A DNA stretch of 56,057 nt from Lachnospiraceae bacterium (GTDB lineage Bacteria > Bacillota > Clostridia > Oscillospirales > CAG-272): contig JAKSPT010000018.1 of assembly GCA_024404495.1 (NCBI GenBank), positions 1 to 56,057 on the forward strand. The letters run 5' to 3'. This document shows, one piece after another, positions 17,155-25,961 of this stretch. Below the pieces are notes generated by a model that saw only the letters and a program-made list of their open reading frames with translations, made no database searches and was not told the origin of the DNA. Positions within the stretch are counted from its first letter, which is position 1, and each line of letters begins with the position of its first letter. Both the position numbers and the translations under genes were made by a program.

Positions 17155-19439
17155 GCGAGACCTGCCGCCTTCCGGAATTCCGCCGCTTCCTCGGCGGTCA
17201 GATCCTTCTTATAGCCGCACGCCTTTTCCTTGCAGATGAGCTGATCCTTGCCCTTTTTCAGATAGAGCGGCTTGCCGCAGTCGGGGCAGACGCCGGGGAC
17301 CGGGAGATCCCACGAAACGAACTTGCAGGTCGGGTAGCTCTCGCAGGAATAGAAGAAGCTGCGGTTCTTGCCGTGGCGGGAGACGATGTCCGAGCCGCAC
17401 AGCGGGCACTTGACGCCGACCGATTTGCTGATCTGACGGGTGTTTTTGCACTTCGGATAGTTGGAGCAGGCGATGAATTCGCCGAATCTGCCCTTGCGTC
17501 TGACCATCGGTGCGCCGCATTTTTCGCAGTTGACGCCGATCGGCTCTGCGGTCTCGGTGTTCTCGGCGGGCGTGCCGTCCTTCGTCAGCGGCTTGGTGTT
17601 CTTGCAGGTCGGATAGTTGGGGCAGGCGGCGAACTTGCCGAATCTGCCCGATTTGATGACCATGCGGGAGCCGCATTTTTCGCAGATGATGTCGGTCTCC
17701 TCGACCGGGACCTCCACCTTGTCGCCGCCGACCGAATCGAAGGCGGCGGTGAGCGCCTTGTCAAAGCCCTGATAGAATTCGCCGAGGACGCCCTCCATCG
17801 AGTTCTTCTTCTCTTCGATCGAGTCGAGGTCGTCTTCCATTCTCGCCGTGAAGGCGTAGTCCACGATATCGGGGAAGCGCTCGACCATCAGCTTGGTCGT
17901 GACCTCACCGAGGGGCGTGGGACGGAGAGATTTGCCCTCTCTTTCCACGTAGCCGCGCGCGAGGATGGTGGTGATGATGGGAGTGTAGGTGCTCGGACGT
18001 CCGATGCCCTTGTCCTTCAGGAACTCGATGAGCGACGCTTCGTTGAAGCGGGCGGGGGGCTCGGTGAAGTGCTGACGCGGGGTGACCGCGTTCTTCTTCA
18101 GTTCGTCCTTTTCGTTCAGCTCGGGAAGCTGACGCGCCTTTCCGGCGGGGGCGTTTTCATCCTCCTCGGAGAAATCGTAGACCGCGATGAAGCCGGGGAA
18201 GCGGACGGTCGTGCCCGAGGCACGGAAGAGATATCCGCCCGAAACGAAATCGGCGGTGACGGTATCAAGCTCGGCGGAAGCCATCTGGGAGGCGACGAAG
18301 CGGCTCCAGATGAGGCGGTAAAGCTTATACTGGTCGGGCGTGAGGTGCTTTTTGATCGAATCGGGATCCCTCGTCAGATCGGAGGGACGGATCGCCTCGT
18401 GCGCGTCCTGCGCGTTCTTGTCGGCGCGGTAGACGCGGGGAGAGGAAGGATAGTATTCGTCGCCGTAGGCAGAGCGGATATAGCCCTCCGCCGCCTTCTG
18501 CGCCTCGTCCGAAATGCGGAGCGAGTCGGTACGCATATAGGTGATCAGACCGTGGACGCCGCCGTTCTGCGTGCCGAGGTTGATACCCTCGTAAAGCTCC
18601 TGCGCGACCTTCATGATCCGCGCGGACTGGAAGCCGAGACGGCGGGAAGCCTCCTGCAGCATCGTGGAGGTGGTGAAGGGAGGCGCGGGGTTGCGCAGCC
18701 TGCTCGAACGGCGGACCGAGGAAACGGTGAAGGTCCCGGCGTCGGCGGCGTCGGTGACCTTTTTCGCGTCTGCTTCGTTCTTCAGTTCGACGCGCTTTCC
18801 GTCGGCGGTGCCGAAGAAATGCACGGTGAGCTTCTTTTTCTTCGCGGTCTCAAGATCGGCGTCGACCGTCCAGTATTCCTCGGGCGTGAACGCGCGGATC
18901 TCATTTTCCCGCTCGACGATGATGCGGGTCGCGACCGACTGAACGCGTCCGGCGGAAAGCCCGGAGCGGACGGTTTTCCAGAGGAAGGGAGAGAGCTTGT
19001 AGCCGACGATGCGGTCGAGGATACGGCGCGCCTGCTGGGAGTTGACCATATCCATATCAATGTTGCGGGGATTCTTGATCGCCGCCTTGACCGCGGTTTT
19101 CGTGACCTCGTTGAAGGTGATGCGGCGGGTCTGTTCCACCGGAATGCCGAGGACCGCGGCGAGATGCCACGAGATGGCTTCTCCTTCGCGGTCAGGGTCG
19201 GTCGCGAGATAGACCTTGGTCGCCGCCTTGGCTTCCTTCTTGAGCGCCTTGATCAGGTCGCCCTTGCCGCGGATGTTGATATATTTAGCCGCGAAGCCGT
19301 CGTCGATGTCGACGCCGAGAGTACTTTTGGGCAGGTCGCGGACGTGACCGACCGACGCCATGACCTTGTACCCCGAGCCGAGGTAGTGCTGAACGGTATT
19401 TGCCTTCGCGGGAGATTCCATAATGACGAGAGCGGGCAT
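17151..19439 (-). CDS. topA: DNA topoisomerase I
   Basis: The 762-residue enzyme starts [20 protein letters not shown] (TOPRIM), with [14 protein letters not shown] supplying the acidic metal-binding residues. The active-site tyrosine is in LITYMRTDS (Tyr301). Towards the C terminus lie four Cys4 zinc-finger-like repeats, such as [16 protein letters not shown] and [16 protein letters not shown], ending with CPDCGKPL. It relaxes negative supercoils behind transcription and replication. A longer open frame extends upstream, but 19439 matches the family start and has AAAGGA before it. Confidence 0.97.
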   Translation of the reverse strand: MPALVIMESPAKANTVQHYLGSGYKVMASVGHVRDLPKSTLGVDIDDGFAAKYINIRGKGDLIKALKKEAKAATKVYLATDPDREGEAISWHLAAVLGIPVEQTRRITFNEVTKTAVKAAIKNPRNIDMDMVNSQQARRILDRIVGYKLSPFLWKTVRSGLSAGRVQSVATRIIVERENEIRAFTPEEYWTVDADLETAKKKKLTVHFFGTADGKRVELKNEADAKKVTDAADAGTFTVSSVRRSSRLRNPAPPFTTSTMLQEASRRLGFQSARIMKVAQELYEGINLGTQNGGVHGLITYMRTDSLRISDEAQKAAEGYIRSAYGDEYYPSSPRVYRADKNAQDAHEAIRPSDLTRDPDSIKKHLTPDQYKLYRLIWSRFVASQMASAELDTVTADFVSGGYLFRASGTTVRFPGFIAVYDFSEEDENAPAGKARQLPELNEKDELKKNAVTPRQHFTEPPARFNEASLIEFLKDKGIGRPSTYTPIITTILARGYVEREGKSLRPTPLGEVTTKLMVERFPDIVDYAFTARMEDDLDSIEEKKNSMEGVLGEFYQGFDKALTAAFDSVGGDKVEVPVEETDIICEKCGSRMVIKSGRFGKFAACPNYPTCKNTKPLTKDGTPAENTETAEPIGVNCEKCGAPMVRRKGRFGEFIACSNYPKCKNTRQISKSVGVKCPLCGSDIVSRHGKNRSFFYSCESYPTCKFVSWDLPVPGVCPDCGKPLYLKKGKDQLICKEKACGYKKDLTAEEAAEFRKAAGLA

Positions 19440-19524
19440 AATGTTTCCTTTCTTCGGTGATTCCACAAAAATGGGGGCACGGCGCTTCCGCCTCACCGGG
19501 GCGGGGGAGCGCTTTTCCGTCCGG

Positions 19525-20838
19525 TTACGAACGGGTGAACTGTCCTCCCGGCAGCGCCCGGAGGACTCCCTTGACCTCAAGAACGGTCAGGGTCGTGAAT
19601 ACTTCGCTTAAAGGCTTTCCGGAAAGGCGGATCAGCTCGTCGGAGGACACGCTGCCGTCGATCGGGATCAGGGCGAGGATCGCTTCCTCGGCTTCGCTCA
19701 GAGGGACCGAGGGGGCGGCGGGGGATTTTTCCGGTTCCCGGTTTCCCGTGAGCCGGTCGAGGATGCCGCGGCGCTTCGCGGGCTTTTCGCTCCGTTTTCC
19801 GGGAGCGGACGGGGCGTCCGGCTCCTCTCTCTTTTCCTCCTCCGGGTCGAAGCGCTCGGGAAGGTCGCCGGGCTTGGGCATCGCGGGCGGCTTGCGGAGC
19901 TTCGGCTTCGGGACGGAAAGAACGGCGGGATCGAGCCTGCCCGGGTAAAGGGGAAGATATCTTTCGATGACGTCGGAGGCACAGGTGGCGATCGCCGCGC
20001 CGCTTTTTATCAGGTCGTTCGTGCCCGTGCTGTTGTTTTCCCCGAGCTTGCCGGGGACGGCAAAAAGGTCGCGCCCCTGCATCAGGGCGTCACGCGCGGT
20101 GATGAGAGCGCCGCTGCTTCTCGGCGCTTCGACGACGAGCGTACCGACCGAGAGACCGCTGATGACGCGGTTGCGGGCGGGAAAATGGAAGGAGGCGGGA
20201 GAGTCGAACGGGCGGTACTCCGAGAGGACGGCGCCGTTGTGGGTGATCTCCTCGAGCAGCTCCGCGTGCTCCGCCGGATAGGGACGGTCAACGCCGCCGC
20301 CGAGCACGGCAACGGTTTTTCCGCCCGCGTCGATCGCGGCGCGGTGCGCCATCCCGTCAACGCCGCGGGCGAGCCCGCTGACGACGATCACACCGGCTTT
20401 CGCCATATCGTATGCGATCGAATAGGTGACGGCGGCGCCGTATTCCGACTGGTGCCGCGTGCCGACGACGGCGATACAGACGTTTTCGTCGATCGGGGGC
20501 AGGACGCCGCGGACGTAAAGAAGGAGCGGACGCCTCTGGATCCCGGCGAGACGCGCCGGGAAGGCGGGCATATCGGGGCAGAGCAGATCGACGCCGTGTC
20601 CGGCGCAGTATTCGGCGACCTCCTCCGAAAAATCGAGCGATTTGTCGCAGAGGCGGTCGATGATGTTCTCACTCAGCCCTTTGATCTCACGGTACTCTTC
20701 GCGGTCCGCTTCGTAGATCGCGTCGATATCCCCGTGAAAGTGCTCGGTGATCAGGTCACCTGCCGCAGTACCCGGCTCCGGGATGCAGCCGAGCCAGATC
20801 CAGCGCAGCGCGCGCCTTGACGAATACGGTTCCGACAC
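19525..20838 (-). CDS. dprA: DNA-processing protein DprA
   Basis: This 437-residue protein contains the DprA Rossmann domain: CIAVVGTRHQSEYGAAV, VVSGLARGVDGMAHRAA, VAVLGGGVDRPYPAEH and a C-terminal winged-helix-like region (LSEAEEAILALIPIDGSVSSDE, in parts). It binds incoming single-stranded DNA and loads RecA during transformation. Between the two domains is a long Pro/Arg/Glu-rich linker of about 90 residues. GTG at 20838 is preferred: AAAGGTGG lies 7 nt upstream, whereas the in-frame ATG at 20856 abuts its purine run. Confidence 0.93.
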   Translation of the reverse strand: MSEPYSSRRALRWIWLGCIPEPGTAAGDLITEHFHGDIDAIYEADREEYREIKGLSENIIDRLCDKSLDFSEEVAEYCAGHGVDLLCPDMPAFPARLAGIQRRPLLLYVRGVLPPIDENVCIAVVGTRHQSEYGAAVTYSIAYDMAKAGVIVVSGLARGVDGMAHRAAIDAGGKTVAVLGGGVDRPYPAEHAELLEEITHNGAVLSEYRPFDSPASFHFPARNRVISGLSVGTLVVEAPRSSGALITARDALMQGRDLFAVPGKLGENNSTGTNDLIKSGAAIATCASDVIERYLPLYPGRLDPAVLSVPKPKLRKPPAMPKPGDLPERFDPEEEKREEPDAPSAPGKRSEKPAKRRGILDRLTGNREPEKSPAAPSVPLSEAEEAILALIPIDGSVSSDELIRLSGKPLSEVFTTLTVLEVKGVLRALPGGQFTRS

Positions 20839-20868
20839 GGCGGTCCCACCTTTCATTCCTTTATTTCT

Positions 20869-21672
20869 TCATCCTTTCGCGCCGAACCCGTGCCACAGGA
20901 GAACGCAGGCGGCGGCGGAGACGTTGAGCGATTCCACGCTGCCCTCCGCCATCGGGATATAGACCGTTCTTCCGGCGGCTTCGACGACCTCGGGATCGAG
21001 CCCGTGCCCCTCGTTGCCGACGATGAAGGCGGTGTTCCGTTTCATCGGGACGGCGGGGAGGGGAAGCGCTTCGGGATCGAGCATCGACGCCCAGATCTCG
21101 TACCCGCCGTTACGGTAAGCGCGGACGGCGGAAGGAAAATCGGCGGCGCGGACGATCCGCGTGCGGAAAAGCGCCCCCATCGAGGCGCGGACGGTCTTGG
21201 TGTGATAAAGATCGGCGCAGTCGGCGCTCGTTACGATCTCGTCGATGCCGAAGGCTTTCGCCGTGCGGATCAGCGTCCCGAGGTTGCCGGGATCGCGCAC
21301 CGAGGAGACGAAAAAGACGCGCCTGCCGCAGTCCTCTTCCTTATCATTATATATTTTATTGAAAAAATGCAGTTTGTCAATATATCCGGCACGACAAATC
21401 ACGCCTTCCGGCGATTTTTCCGAGGAAATTTTGTCGAGAACGGTGTCGGCAACGGGGTAAATGAGTTCCTCCCTGACCTTGCCGCGGACGAAGGGAAGCA
21501 TCGCTCCGGTCGCGAAAACGTGGGTGATAGGGACGCCCGACGCCGCCGCTTCCTCAAACAGCTTTTTTCCTTCGATGAGAAACGCCGCTTCCTTTTCCCG
21601 GTATTTCCGGTCGGAGAGGGCGGCGGCAGCGACGATAAGCGGGTTCTGCCGGCTGGTGATCGTCTGGTTCAT
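20869..21672 (-). CDS. TrmH/SpoU-family RNA 2'-O-methyltransferase
   Basis: The 267-residue protein has an N-terminal substrate-binding region (MNQTITSRQNPLI...FLIEGKKLFEEA) and a SPOUT catalytic domain with SVRDPGNLGTLIRTAKAFG, FIVGNEGHGLDPEV and MAEGSVESLNVSAAACVLLW, the three SpoU motifs. It methylates ribose in rRNA or tRNA using S-adenosylmethionine; the target base cannot be told. Around 21325-21400 the gene becomes markedly AT-rich, covering a linker of about 20 residues (DKLHFFNKIYNDKEED). It follows rplT after a terminator. Confidence 0.9.
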   Translation of the reverse strand: MNQTITSRQNPLIVAAAALSDRKYREKEAAFLIEGKKLFEEAAASGVPITHVFATGAMLPFVRGKVREELIYPVADTVLDKISSEKSPEGVICRAGYIDKLHFFNKIYNDKEEDCGRRVFFVSSVRDPGNLGTLIRTAKAFGIDEIVTSADCADLYHTKTVRASMGALFRTRIVRAADFPSAVRAYRNGGYEIWASMLDPEALPLPAVPMKRNTAFIVGNEGHGLDPEVVEAAGRTVYIPMAEGSVESLNVSAAACVLLWHGFGAKG

Positions 21673-21726
21673 TTCGGTTCCTTTCCCGGCGTTTTCCGGC
21701 GCTTTCCGTCGGATGCCGGAATCAAG

Positions 21727-21752
21727 AAAAACCCGGGATGATCCGGGTTTTT
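21727..21752 (-). terminator. Terminator of the infC-rpmI-rplT operon
   Basis: AAAAACCCGG/CCGGGTTTTT with loop GATGAT, directly after the rplT stop codon and active on the minus strand (a T-run follows). Confidence 0.9.
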
Positions 21753-21763
21753 CCGATTCAATA

Positions 21764-22117
21764 TCAGAGAGCAGCCTTTGCCTTTTCGACGATTGCCGCG
21801 AACGCTTCCTTGTCGGAGACAGCGATCTCGGCGAGCATCTTACGGTTGAGGTCGATGCCCGCGAGCTTGAGGCCGTGCATCAGCTGAGAGTAGTTGATAC
21901 CGTTGACCTTTGCCTGCGCGGAGATACGGGTGATCCAGAGAGAACGGAAGTCTCTCTTCTTCATCTTGCGTCCTGCGAAAGCGTAGTTGCCGCTCTTCAT
22001 GACGGCTTCTTTCGCCATCTTGAAGTGCTTGCTCTTGGAACCCCAATAGCCCTTCGCGAGCTTGAGCATCTTGTTTCTTCTTCTGCGAGTCGTCACAGCA
22101 CCTTTGATTCTTGCCAT
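21764..22117 (-). CDS. rplT: 50S ribosomal protein bL20
   Basis: The 117-residue basic protein has the conserved start [20 protein letters not shown] and [20 protein letters not shown], full family length. bL20 binds 23S rRNA early in assembly and in Firmicutes also represses the infC-rpmI-rplT operon by binding its leader. It is the last gene of that operon and is followed by a strong terminator. Confidence 0.98.
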   Translation of the reverse strand: MARIKGAVTTRRRRNKMLKLAKGYWGSKSKHFKMAKEAVMKSGNYAFAGRKMKKRDFRSLWITRISAQAKVNGINYSQLMHGLKLAGIDLNRKMLAEIAVSDKEAFAAIVEKAKAAL

Positions 22118-22148
22118 TTCCTTATCCTCCTATGCTTTCTTTCGTCGA

Positions 22149-22343
22149 TCAGCGGGGCAGCAGAGACTTGATGGTCGGAGCCATGGAATTGCTGAGGTAT
22201 CCGGCTTTTCTGAGCTGTCTCTTACGCTTCGGAGTCTTCAGACCGAGCTTGTGACGGCGATTGGTGTGGTTGAGCTTGACAAGACCGCTCTTCGTGGTGG
22301 AGAAACGCTTCGCGGTTGCCTTATGCGTCTTGATTTTTCCCAT
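22149..22343 (-). CDS. rpmI: 50S ribosomal protein bL35
   Basis: This 64-residue protein reads MGKIKTHKATAKRFSTTKSG, then LNHTNRRHKLGLKTPKRKRQL, the bL35 pattern. It starts at 22343 rather than 22355, as family alignments do. It sits between infC and rplT with short gaps. The 110-nt gap to infC contains a short GCCGG/CCGGC hairpin. Confidence 0.97.
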   Translation of the reverse strand: MGKIKTHKATAKRFSTTKSGLVKLNHTNRRHKLGLKTPKRKRQLRKAGYLSNSMAPTIKSLLPR

Positions 22344-22453
22344 GATATTATCCATTCCCGACGGCTTTCGTATTTCAGAATCGGAGCGGAAGGCAGCCGC
22401 CGTTGCGCTTGCCGCTCTGTTATCTCACGCCGGTATCCGGCGATGTGATCGGA

Positions 22454-23038
22454 TCAGTTGTTTTCCGCCGGAGCAGGCGCTTCTTTCTTTTCCTGCTTCT
22501 TCTGGGCGGATGCTTTCTGGGGGGCGATGATGACGGTCATGAAGCGGTTTTCGAGAACCGGAGGCTTGTCGACCGTGCCGACGTCGGCGCAGGCATCCAT
22601 GAATCTCTGCAGGATTTCCTTGCCGATATCCTGATGGGACATCTGACGCCCTCTGAATTTAAGGATGACCTTGACCTTGTCTCCCGAAGTGAGGAAACGG
22701 CGGGCGTGGTTCACCTTCGTATTGAAATCGTTCGTGTCGATGAGGCAGGAAAGCTGGATTTCCTTGACCTCGACGATCTGCTGCTTCTTCTTGGCTTCCT
22801 TTTCGCGCTTGTCACGCTCGAAACGGAACTTGCCGTAGTCCATGATGCGGCAGACGGGAGCTTCCGCGTTCTGCGCGATGAGGACGAGGTCGTAGCCCTT
22901 CTCGTCGGCTTCCTTCTGCGCGGCGGGAACGGTGAGCATACCGAGCTGTTCGTTTTCCGGCCCGATGACACGGACGAGGGTATTCGGGGGGAATTTGATC
23001 TGTTCGTTGATCAGAAGATCCTTCGTGTTGCTTTTTAT
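22454..23038 (-). CDS. infC: Translation initiation factor IF-3, apparent AUA start
   Basis: The 194-residue product reads KSNTKDLLINEQIKFPPNTLVRVIG at its start (in parts), then YGKFRFERDKREKEAKKKQ, LSCLIDTNDFNTKV and VKVILKFRGRQMSHQDIG, the IF-3 N and C domains. IF-3 checks start codons on the 30S subunit. No ATG, GTG or TTG is well placed: AGGAGG at 23048-23053 is followed, 9 nt later, by ATA (23036-23038). A TTG lies only 3 nt from the SD, and an in-frame ATG 87 nt upstream has no SD and lies in the attenuator. Rare start codons on infC are known (AUU in E. coli) and allow self-regulation. A C-terminal Lys/Ala/Glu tail follows. Confidence 0.93.
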   Translation of the reverse strand: MKSNTKDLLINEQIKFPPNTLVRVIGPENEQLGMLTVPAAQKEADEKGYDLVLIAQNAEAPVCRIMDYGKFRFERDKREKEAKKKQQIVEVKEIQLSCLIDTNDFNTKVNHARRFLTSGDKVKVILKFRGRQMSHQDIGKEILQRFMDACADVGTVDKPPVLENRFMTVIIAPQKASAQKKQEKKEAPAPAENN

Positions 23039-23060
23039 GTGCAAGCACCTCCTAAAAATC

Positions 23061-23118
23061 AAAAAAAGCGTGGTCGGACAGAAATCCGTTCCCGCGCATT
23101 TACAGACCGACCCTCCGC
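23061..23118 (-). promoter_or_regulatory. Transcription attenuator in the infC leader
   Basis: In the leader RNA GCGgaGGGUCGG pairs with CCGACCaCGC, followed at once by UUUUUUU, which makes an intrinsic terminator about 10 nt before the infC Shine-Dalgarno. Part of the intervening loop can form its own CGGAuuucugUCCG hairpin. This position fits leader attenuation of the infC operon by bL20, as known in Bacillus subtilis. Assignment to the L20 leader family is an inference. Confidence 0.7.
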
Positions 23119-23225
23119 TTTTCAACGGAAAACCGATCGGGTTTTCGCACTATTGACCCGCCTCGCTCCCGGAAAGATCCATGGCGTGCAGGTGAGAACG
23201 TCATTCTGCTTCTTTGTACTGTGCC

Positions 23226-23254
23226 ATTATATCACGTTCTTTTTCACCTGTCAA
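23226..23254 (-). promoter_or_regulatory. Promoter of the infC-rpmI-rplT operon
   Basis: Full consensus on the minus strand: TTGACA-17 bp-TATAAT. It gives a leader of roughly 180 nt before the infC start codon. Confidence 0.9.
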
Positions 23255-23298
23255 GTATTTTGTACAAAAAAACTCGGAAATTTTCGGCACTTTTTTTG

Positions 23299-23326
23299 AA
23301 AAACCCGTCCGGCTTTTCGGGTTTTT
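23299..23326. terminator. Hairpin between divergent promoters
   Basis: AAAAACCCG/CGGGTTTTT with a ten-base loop and T/A runs on both sides lies between the infC promoter and the amidohydrolase promoter. It looks like a bidirectional terminator, but no gene ends here. It may insulate the divergent units or be a relic. Confidence 0.5.
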
Positions 23327-23327
23327 C

Positions 23328-23356
23328 TTGACGAAAGCGCGGAGAAGTGATAAAAT
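23328..23356 (+). promoter_or_regulatory. Promoter of the amidohydrolase-FkbM operon
   Basis: TTGACG, 17-bp spacer, TAAAAT, about 30 bp before the TTG start of the amidohydrolase. Confidence 0.7.
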
Positions 23357-23386
23357 AAGACGGTAAAAAACCTTTGGAGGCTTGTT

Positions 23387-24271
23387 TTGCAGATCATCGA
23401 CTGTCATACGCACGTTTATCCCGACCGCATCGCGGAAAAAGCGGCGGCGGGGCTCGCGGACTTTTATCGGTTCCGCGTGGACGGAAAGGGAACCTACGGG
23501 GAACTGGAAAAAGAGGGGGCAAAGGCGGGGATCACCGGATTCCTCCTTTTCTGCGTCGCGACCAACGCCCGTCAGGTGCCAAAGGTCAACGACTCGGTCG
23601 CCGAATTCGTCGCCCTTTCGGTCGAACACGGCTTTCACACCGTCGGCTTCGCCGGGATGCATCAGGATTTCGAGAACGTCGGAGACGAGCTTGACCGCTG
23701 TCTTTCTCTCGGTCTGACCGGCGTCAAGCTCCATCCCGATATCCAGCGCTGTAACGTCGACGACGACCGTTTCCTCCGCCTCTACGAGGAGATGGCGAAA
23801 AGGGATATGATCCTCACCCTCCACGTCGGGGACAACCGCGAGGAATACCGCTATTCGTCGGCGGGACGGGTGAGAAGGGTCGCCGAAAAATTCCCGGAGC
23901 TGAAGATCATCGCCGCTCATTTCGGCGGATATCAGGACTGGGACGGGGAAGCGCCCCTGCTGCGCGGACTTGACAACGTGTATTTCGACTGCTCGAGCAC
24001 CTTCTGGGCGCTCCCCGAGGAAAAGAGCGTCGCTCTCATCCGCGCCTGCGGCGTCGACCGCGTGCTCTACGCCTCCGACTACCCGGTGCGCCTGCCCGGC
24101 GACTATCTGAATCTCTTCCTCTCCCTGCCGCTGACCGAGGAAGAAAGGGAAGCGATCCTTTGGAAAAACGCCGACCGCCTCCTCTTTCACGGGGCGCTTT
24201 CCCGCGCCGAAAACGCCCGGACAGAAGCCTTCGCTGACGCGAAAGCAGTTTCCGCGGAGGAAAAGCGATGA
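23387..24271 (+). CDS. Amidohydrolase-family metal-dependent hydrolase
   Basis: The 294-residue TIM-barrel protein starts with the metal motif IIDCHTHVYPDRIAEKA (HxH), and has GVKLHPDIQRCN, LTLHVGDNRE, IAAHFGGYQDW and ending metal residue in VLYASDYPVRLP. This is the amidohydrolase-2 pattern (uronate isomerase/decarboxylase-like hydrolases); the substrate is unknown. The start is TTG at 23387, with GGAGG 6 nt upstream. Its stop overlaps the start of the FkbM-type gene (ATGA), so the two are coupled. Confidence 0.85.
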   Translation: MQIIDCHTHVYPDRIAEKAAAGLADFYRFRVDGKGTYGELEKEGAKAGITGFLLFCVATNARQVPKVNDSVAEFVALSVEHGFHTVGFAGMHQDFENVGDELDRCLSLGLTGVKLHPDIQRCNVDDDRFLRLYEEMAKRDMILTLHVGDNREEYRYSSAGRVRRVAEKFPELKIIAAHFGGYQDWDGEAPLLRGLDNVYFDCSSTFWALPEEKSVALIRACGVDRVLYASDYPVRLPGDYLNLFLSLPLTEEEREAILWKNADRLLFHGALSRAENARTEAFADAKAVSAEEKR

Positions 24272-25308
24272 CCGACGTGTGGGAGACCCTCCGCCGCTCG
24301 CCTCTCCCCTGCGTGCTCTACGGGATGGGGGACGGGGGCGACAAGATGATTTCGCAGTGCGAAAAAAGAGGGATCGCCGTCTCCGGCGTGTTCGCCTCGG
24401 ACGAATTCGTGCGCGGACAGTCCTTTCACGGCTTCTCGGTGACGACCTACGCCGGGGCAAAGGAAAAATACGGGAAGATGAACGTCCTCCTTGCCTTTGC
24501 CTCCGATCTTGACCCGGTGATGGACAATATCGACCGCATCGACGCCGAAACGCCGCTTTTCGCACCCGATCTCCCGGTCGCGGGGGAGACCGTATTCGAC
24601 GCCGCGTTTTACGAAGAACACCGGAAAGAGCACGAGGCGGCGCGGGCGCTGTTTGCCGATCCCGCGTCGGTCGACCTTTTCGACCGGATCGTGAATTACC
24701 GCCTGACCGGAAAACTTTCCTTTCTGCGTCCCGATCGGATCCCGGAGGATATGTGGCCGGGGCTGCCCGAAAAAACCGCCTTCCGCACCGCGATCGACCT
24801 CGGCGCCTATACCGGCGATACGGCAAAGTTCCTTGCTTCCCGCTCCCCCGATCTGCAGAAGCTGATCTGCGTCGAGCCCGACCCGAAGACGTTTGAAAAA
24901 CTCGTCAATAACGTCGCCGACCTCCCCGCAGTCGCGGTCAACGCCGCCGCGTGGGATAAAGAGGGGGAAACCTCTTTCAGAAAGGGCGGCAGCCGCTCCT
25001 CGCATATCGGCGGAGGCAAGGGAAAGACCGTGACCGTCCGCACCCTGCGCCCCGATTCGCTTCTCCCGGTCGGCAAAAAGTGCGACTTCATCAAATACGA
25101 CGTCGAGGGCGCGGAATACGAGGCGATCCTCGGCTCGGAAAGGCTGATCCGGGAGGGCGCGTCGCTCTGCGCGGCGCTCTATCACCGTCCGGAGGATCTT
25201 TTCCGCCTCCCGCTGCTGCTGAAAGAAATGAACCCGGCGTACTCCTTCCGCCTCGTCCGCGCAAAATACTATCCCGCGTGGGAGCTGAACCTGTTCGCGC
25301 AGATCTGA
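24268..25308 (+). CDS. FkbM-family SAM-dependent methyltransferase
   Basis: The 346-residue protein has an N-terminal Rossmann-like region (VLYGMGDGGDKMISQCEKRG) of about 100 residues and a C-terminal FkbM methyltransferase domain: FRTAIDLGAYTGDTAKF binds SAM, ICVEPDPKTFEKL supplies the acidic ribose ligand, and DFIKYDVEGAEYEAILG is the FkbM signature. The N-terminal domain resembles those that bind nucleotides in sugar-modifying enzymes, so methylation of a polysaccharide or glycan precursor is plausible but unproven. It is coupled to the upstream amidohydrolase. Confidence 0.85.
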   Translation: MTDVWETLRRSPLPCVLYGMGDGGDKMISQCEKRGIAVSGVFASDEFVRGQSFHGFSVTTYAGAKEKYGKMNVLLAFASDLDPVMDNIDRIDAETPLFAPDLPVAGETVFDAAFYEEHRKEHEAARALFADPASVDLFDRIVNYRLTGKLSFLRPDRIPEDMWPGLPEKTAFRTAIDLGAYTGDTAKFLASRSPDLQKLICVEPDPKTFEKLVNNVADLPAVAVNAAAWDKEGETSFRKGGSRSSHIGGGKGKTVTVRTLRPDSLLPVGKKCDFIKYDVEGAEYEAILGSERLIREGASLCAALYHRPEDLFRLPLLLKEMNPAYSFRLVRAKYYPAWELNLFAQI

Positions 25309-25348
25309 GATCTTTCCCGCAAATTATGAAGGAAAAGAAAACTTTTTC

Positions 25349-25377
25349 TTGACAAAGCACGGCATTTATGTTATAAA
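25349..25377 (+). promoter_or_regulatory. Promoter of mscL
   Basis: TTGACA, 17-bp spacer, TATAAA, about 35 bp before the mscL start codon. Confidence 0.8.
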
Positions 25378-25413
25378 TAAGATACCAAAATATTATTTGT
25401 GAGGTAAATAATC

Positions 25414-25935
25414 ATGGGACTTATTAAGGATTTCAAGAACTTTATCGCAAGAGGCAACGTTCTCGACATGGCAGTCGGTGTTATCATCGGCGGTTCCTTC
25501 GGTAAGATCGTTACCAGCCTCGTCAACGACATCATCAACCCCTTCATCGGCATCTTCATGAAGTCGGGCAGCCTTTCCAGCATCAAGACCGTGATCAACG
25601 AGGCAGTCCTCGACGAGACCGGTGCGGTCGTCACCCCCGAGAGCGCCATCCTGTGGGGCACCTGGCTGCAGACCATTCTTGACTTCATCATCACCGCGTT
25701 CTGCATCTTCCTGATCATCCGCATCTTCACCAGGGCGAAGGAAAAGGTCGAGGCAAAGAAGCTCGCCGAGGAAAAGGCCGCTGCCGAGGAAGCCGCGAAG
25801 GCTGCCGAGGAAGCAAAGGCTGCCGCTGACGCCGCCGCCGCTGCCGCTGCCGAAAAGCAGGCCGCTCTCGACGCGTCCATCCTTCAGCAGGCCGCTCTCC
25901 TTGCCGATATCAAGGAACTGCTCAAGAACAAATAA
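25414..25935 (+). CDS. mscL: Large-conductance mechanosensitive channel MscL
   Basis: The protein starts MGLIKDFKNFIARGNVLDMA and has the first pore helix (GVIIGGSFGKIVTSLVNDII, residues ~23-42) and a second membrane helix (TILDFIITAFCIFLIIRIF, ~79-98). It opens under membrane tension to release solutes after osmotic downshock. At 173 residues it is longer than the usual 120-150 because of an unusually long Ala/Glu/Lys-rich cytoplasmic tail from about residue 100, predicted as a coiled helix. It may be cotranscribed with the ROK kinase 26 nt downstream. Confidence 0.97.
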   Translation: MGLIKDFKNFIARGNVLDMAVGVIIGGSFGKIVTSLVNDIINPFIGIFMKSGSLSSIKTVINEAVLDETGAVVTPESAILWGTWLQTILDFIITAFCIFLIIRIFTRAKEKVEAKKLAEEKAAAEEAAKAAEEAKAAADAAAAAAAEKQAALDASILQQAALLADIKELLKNK

Positions 25936-25961
25936 TTCTTACTTACCCGAAAGGCACTTCT

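Noticed and set aside
23201..24826. 541-residue minus-strand frame over the amidohydrolase and FkbM genes
   Set aside because: It is antisense to two coupled genes, Arg-rich, and crosses the infC promoter.
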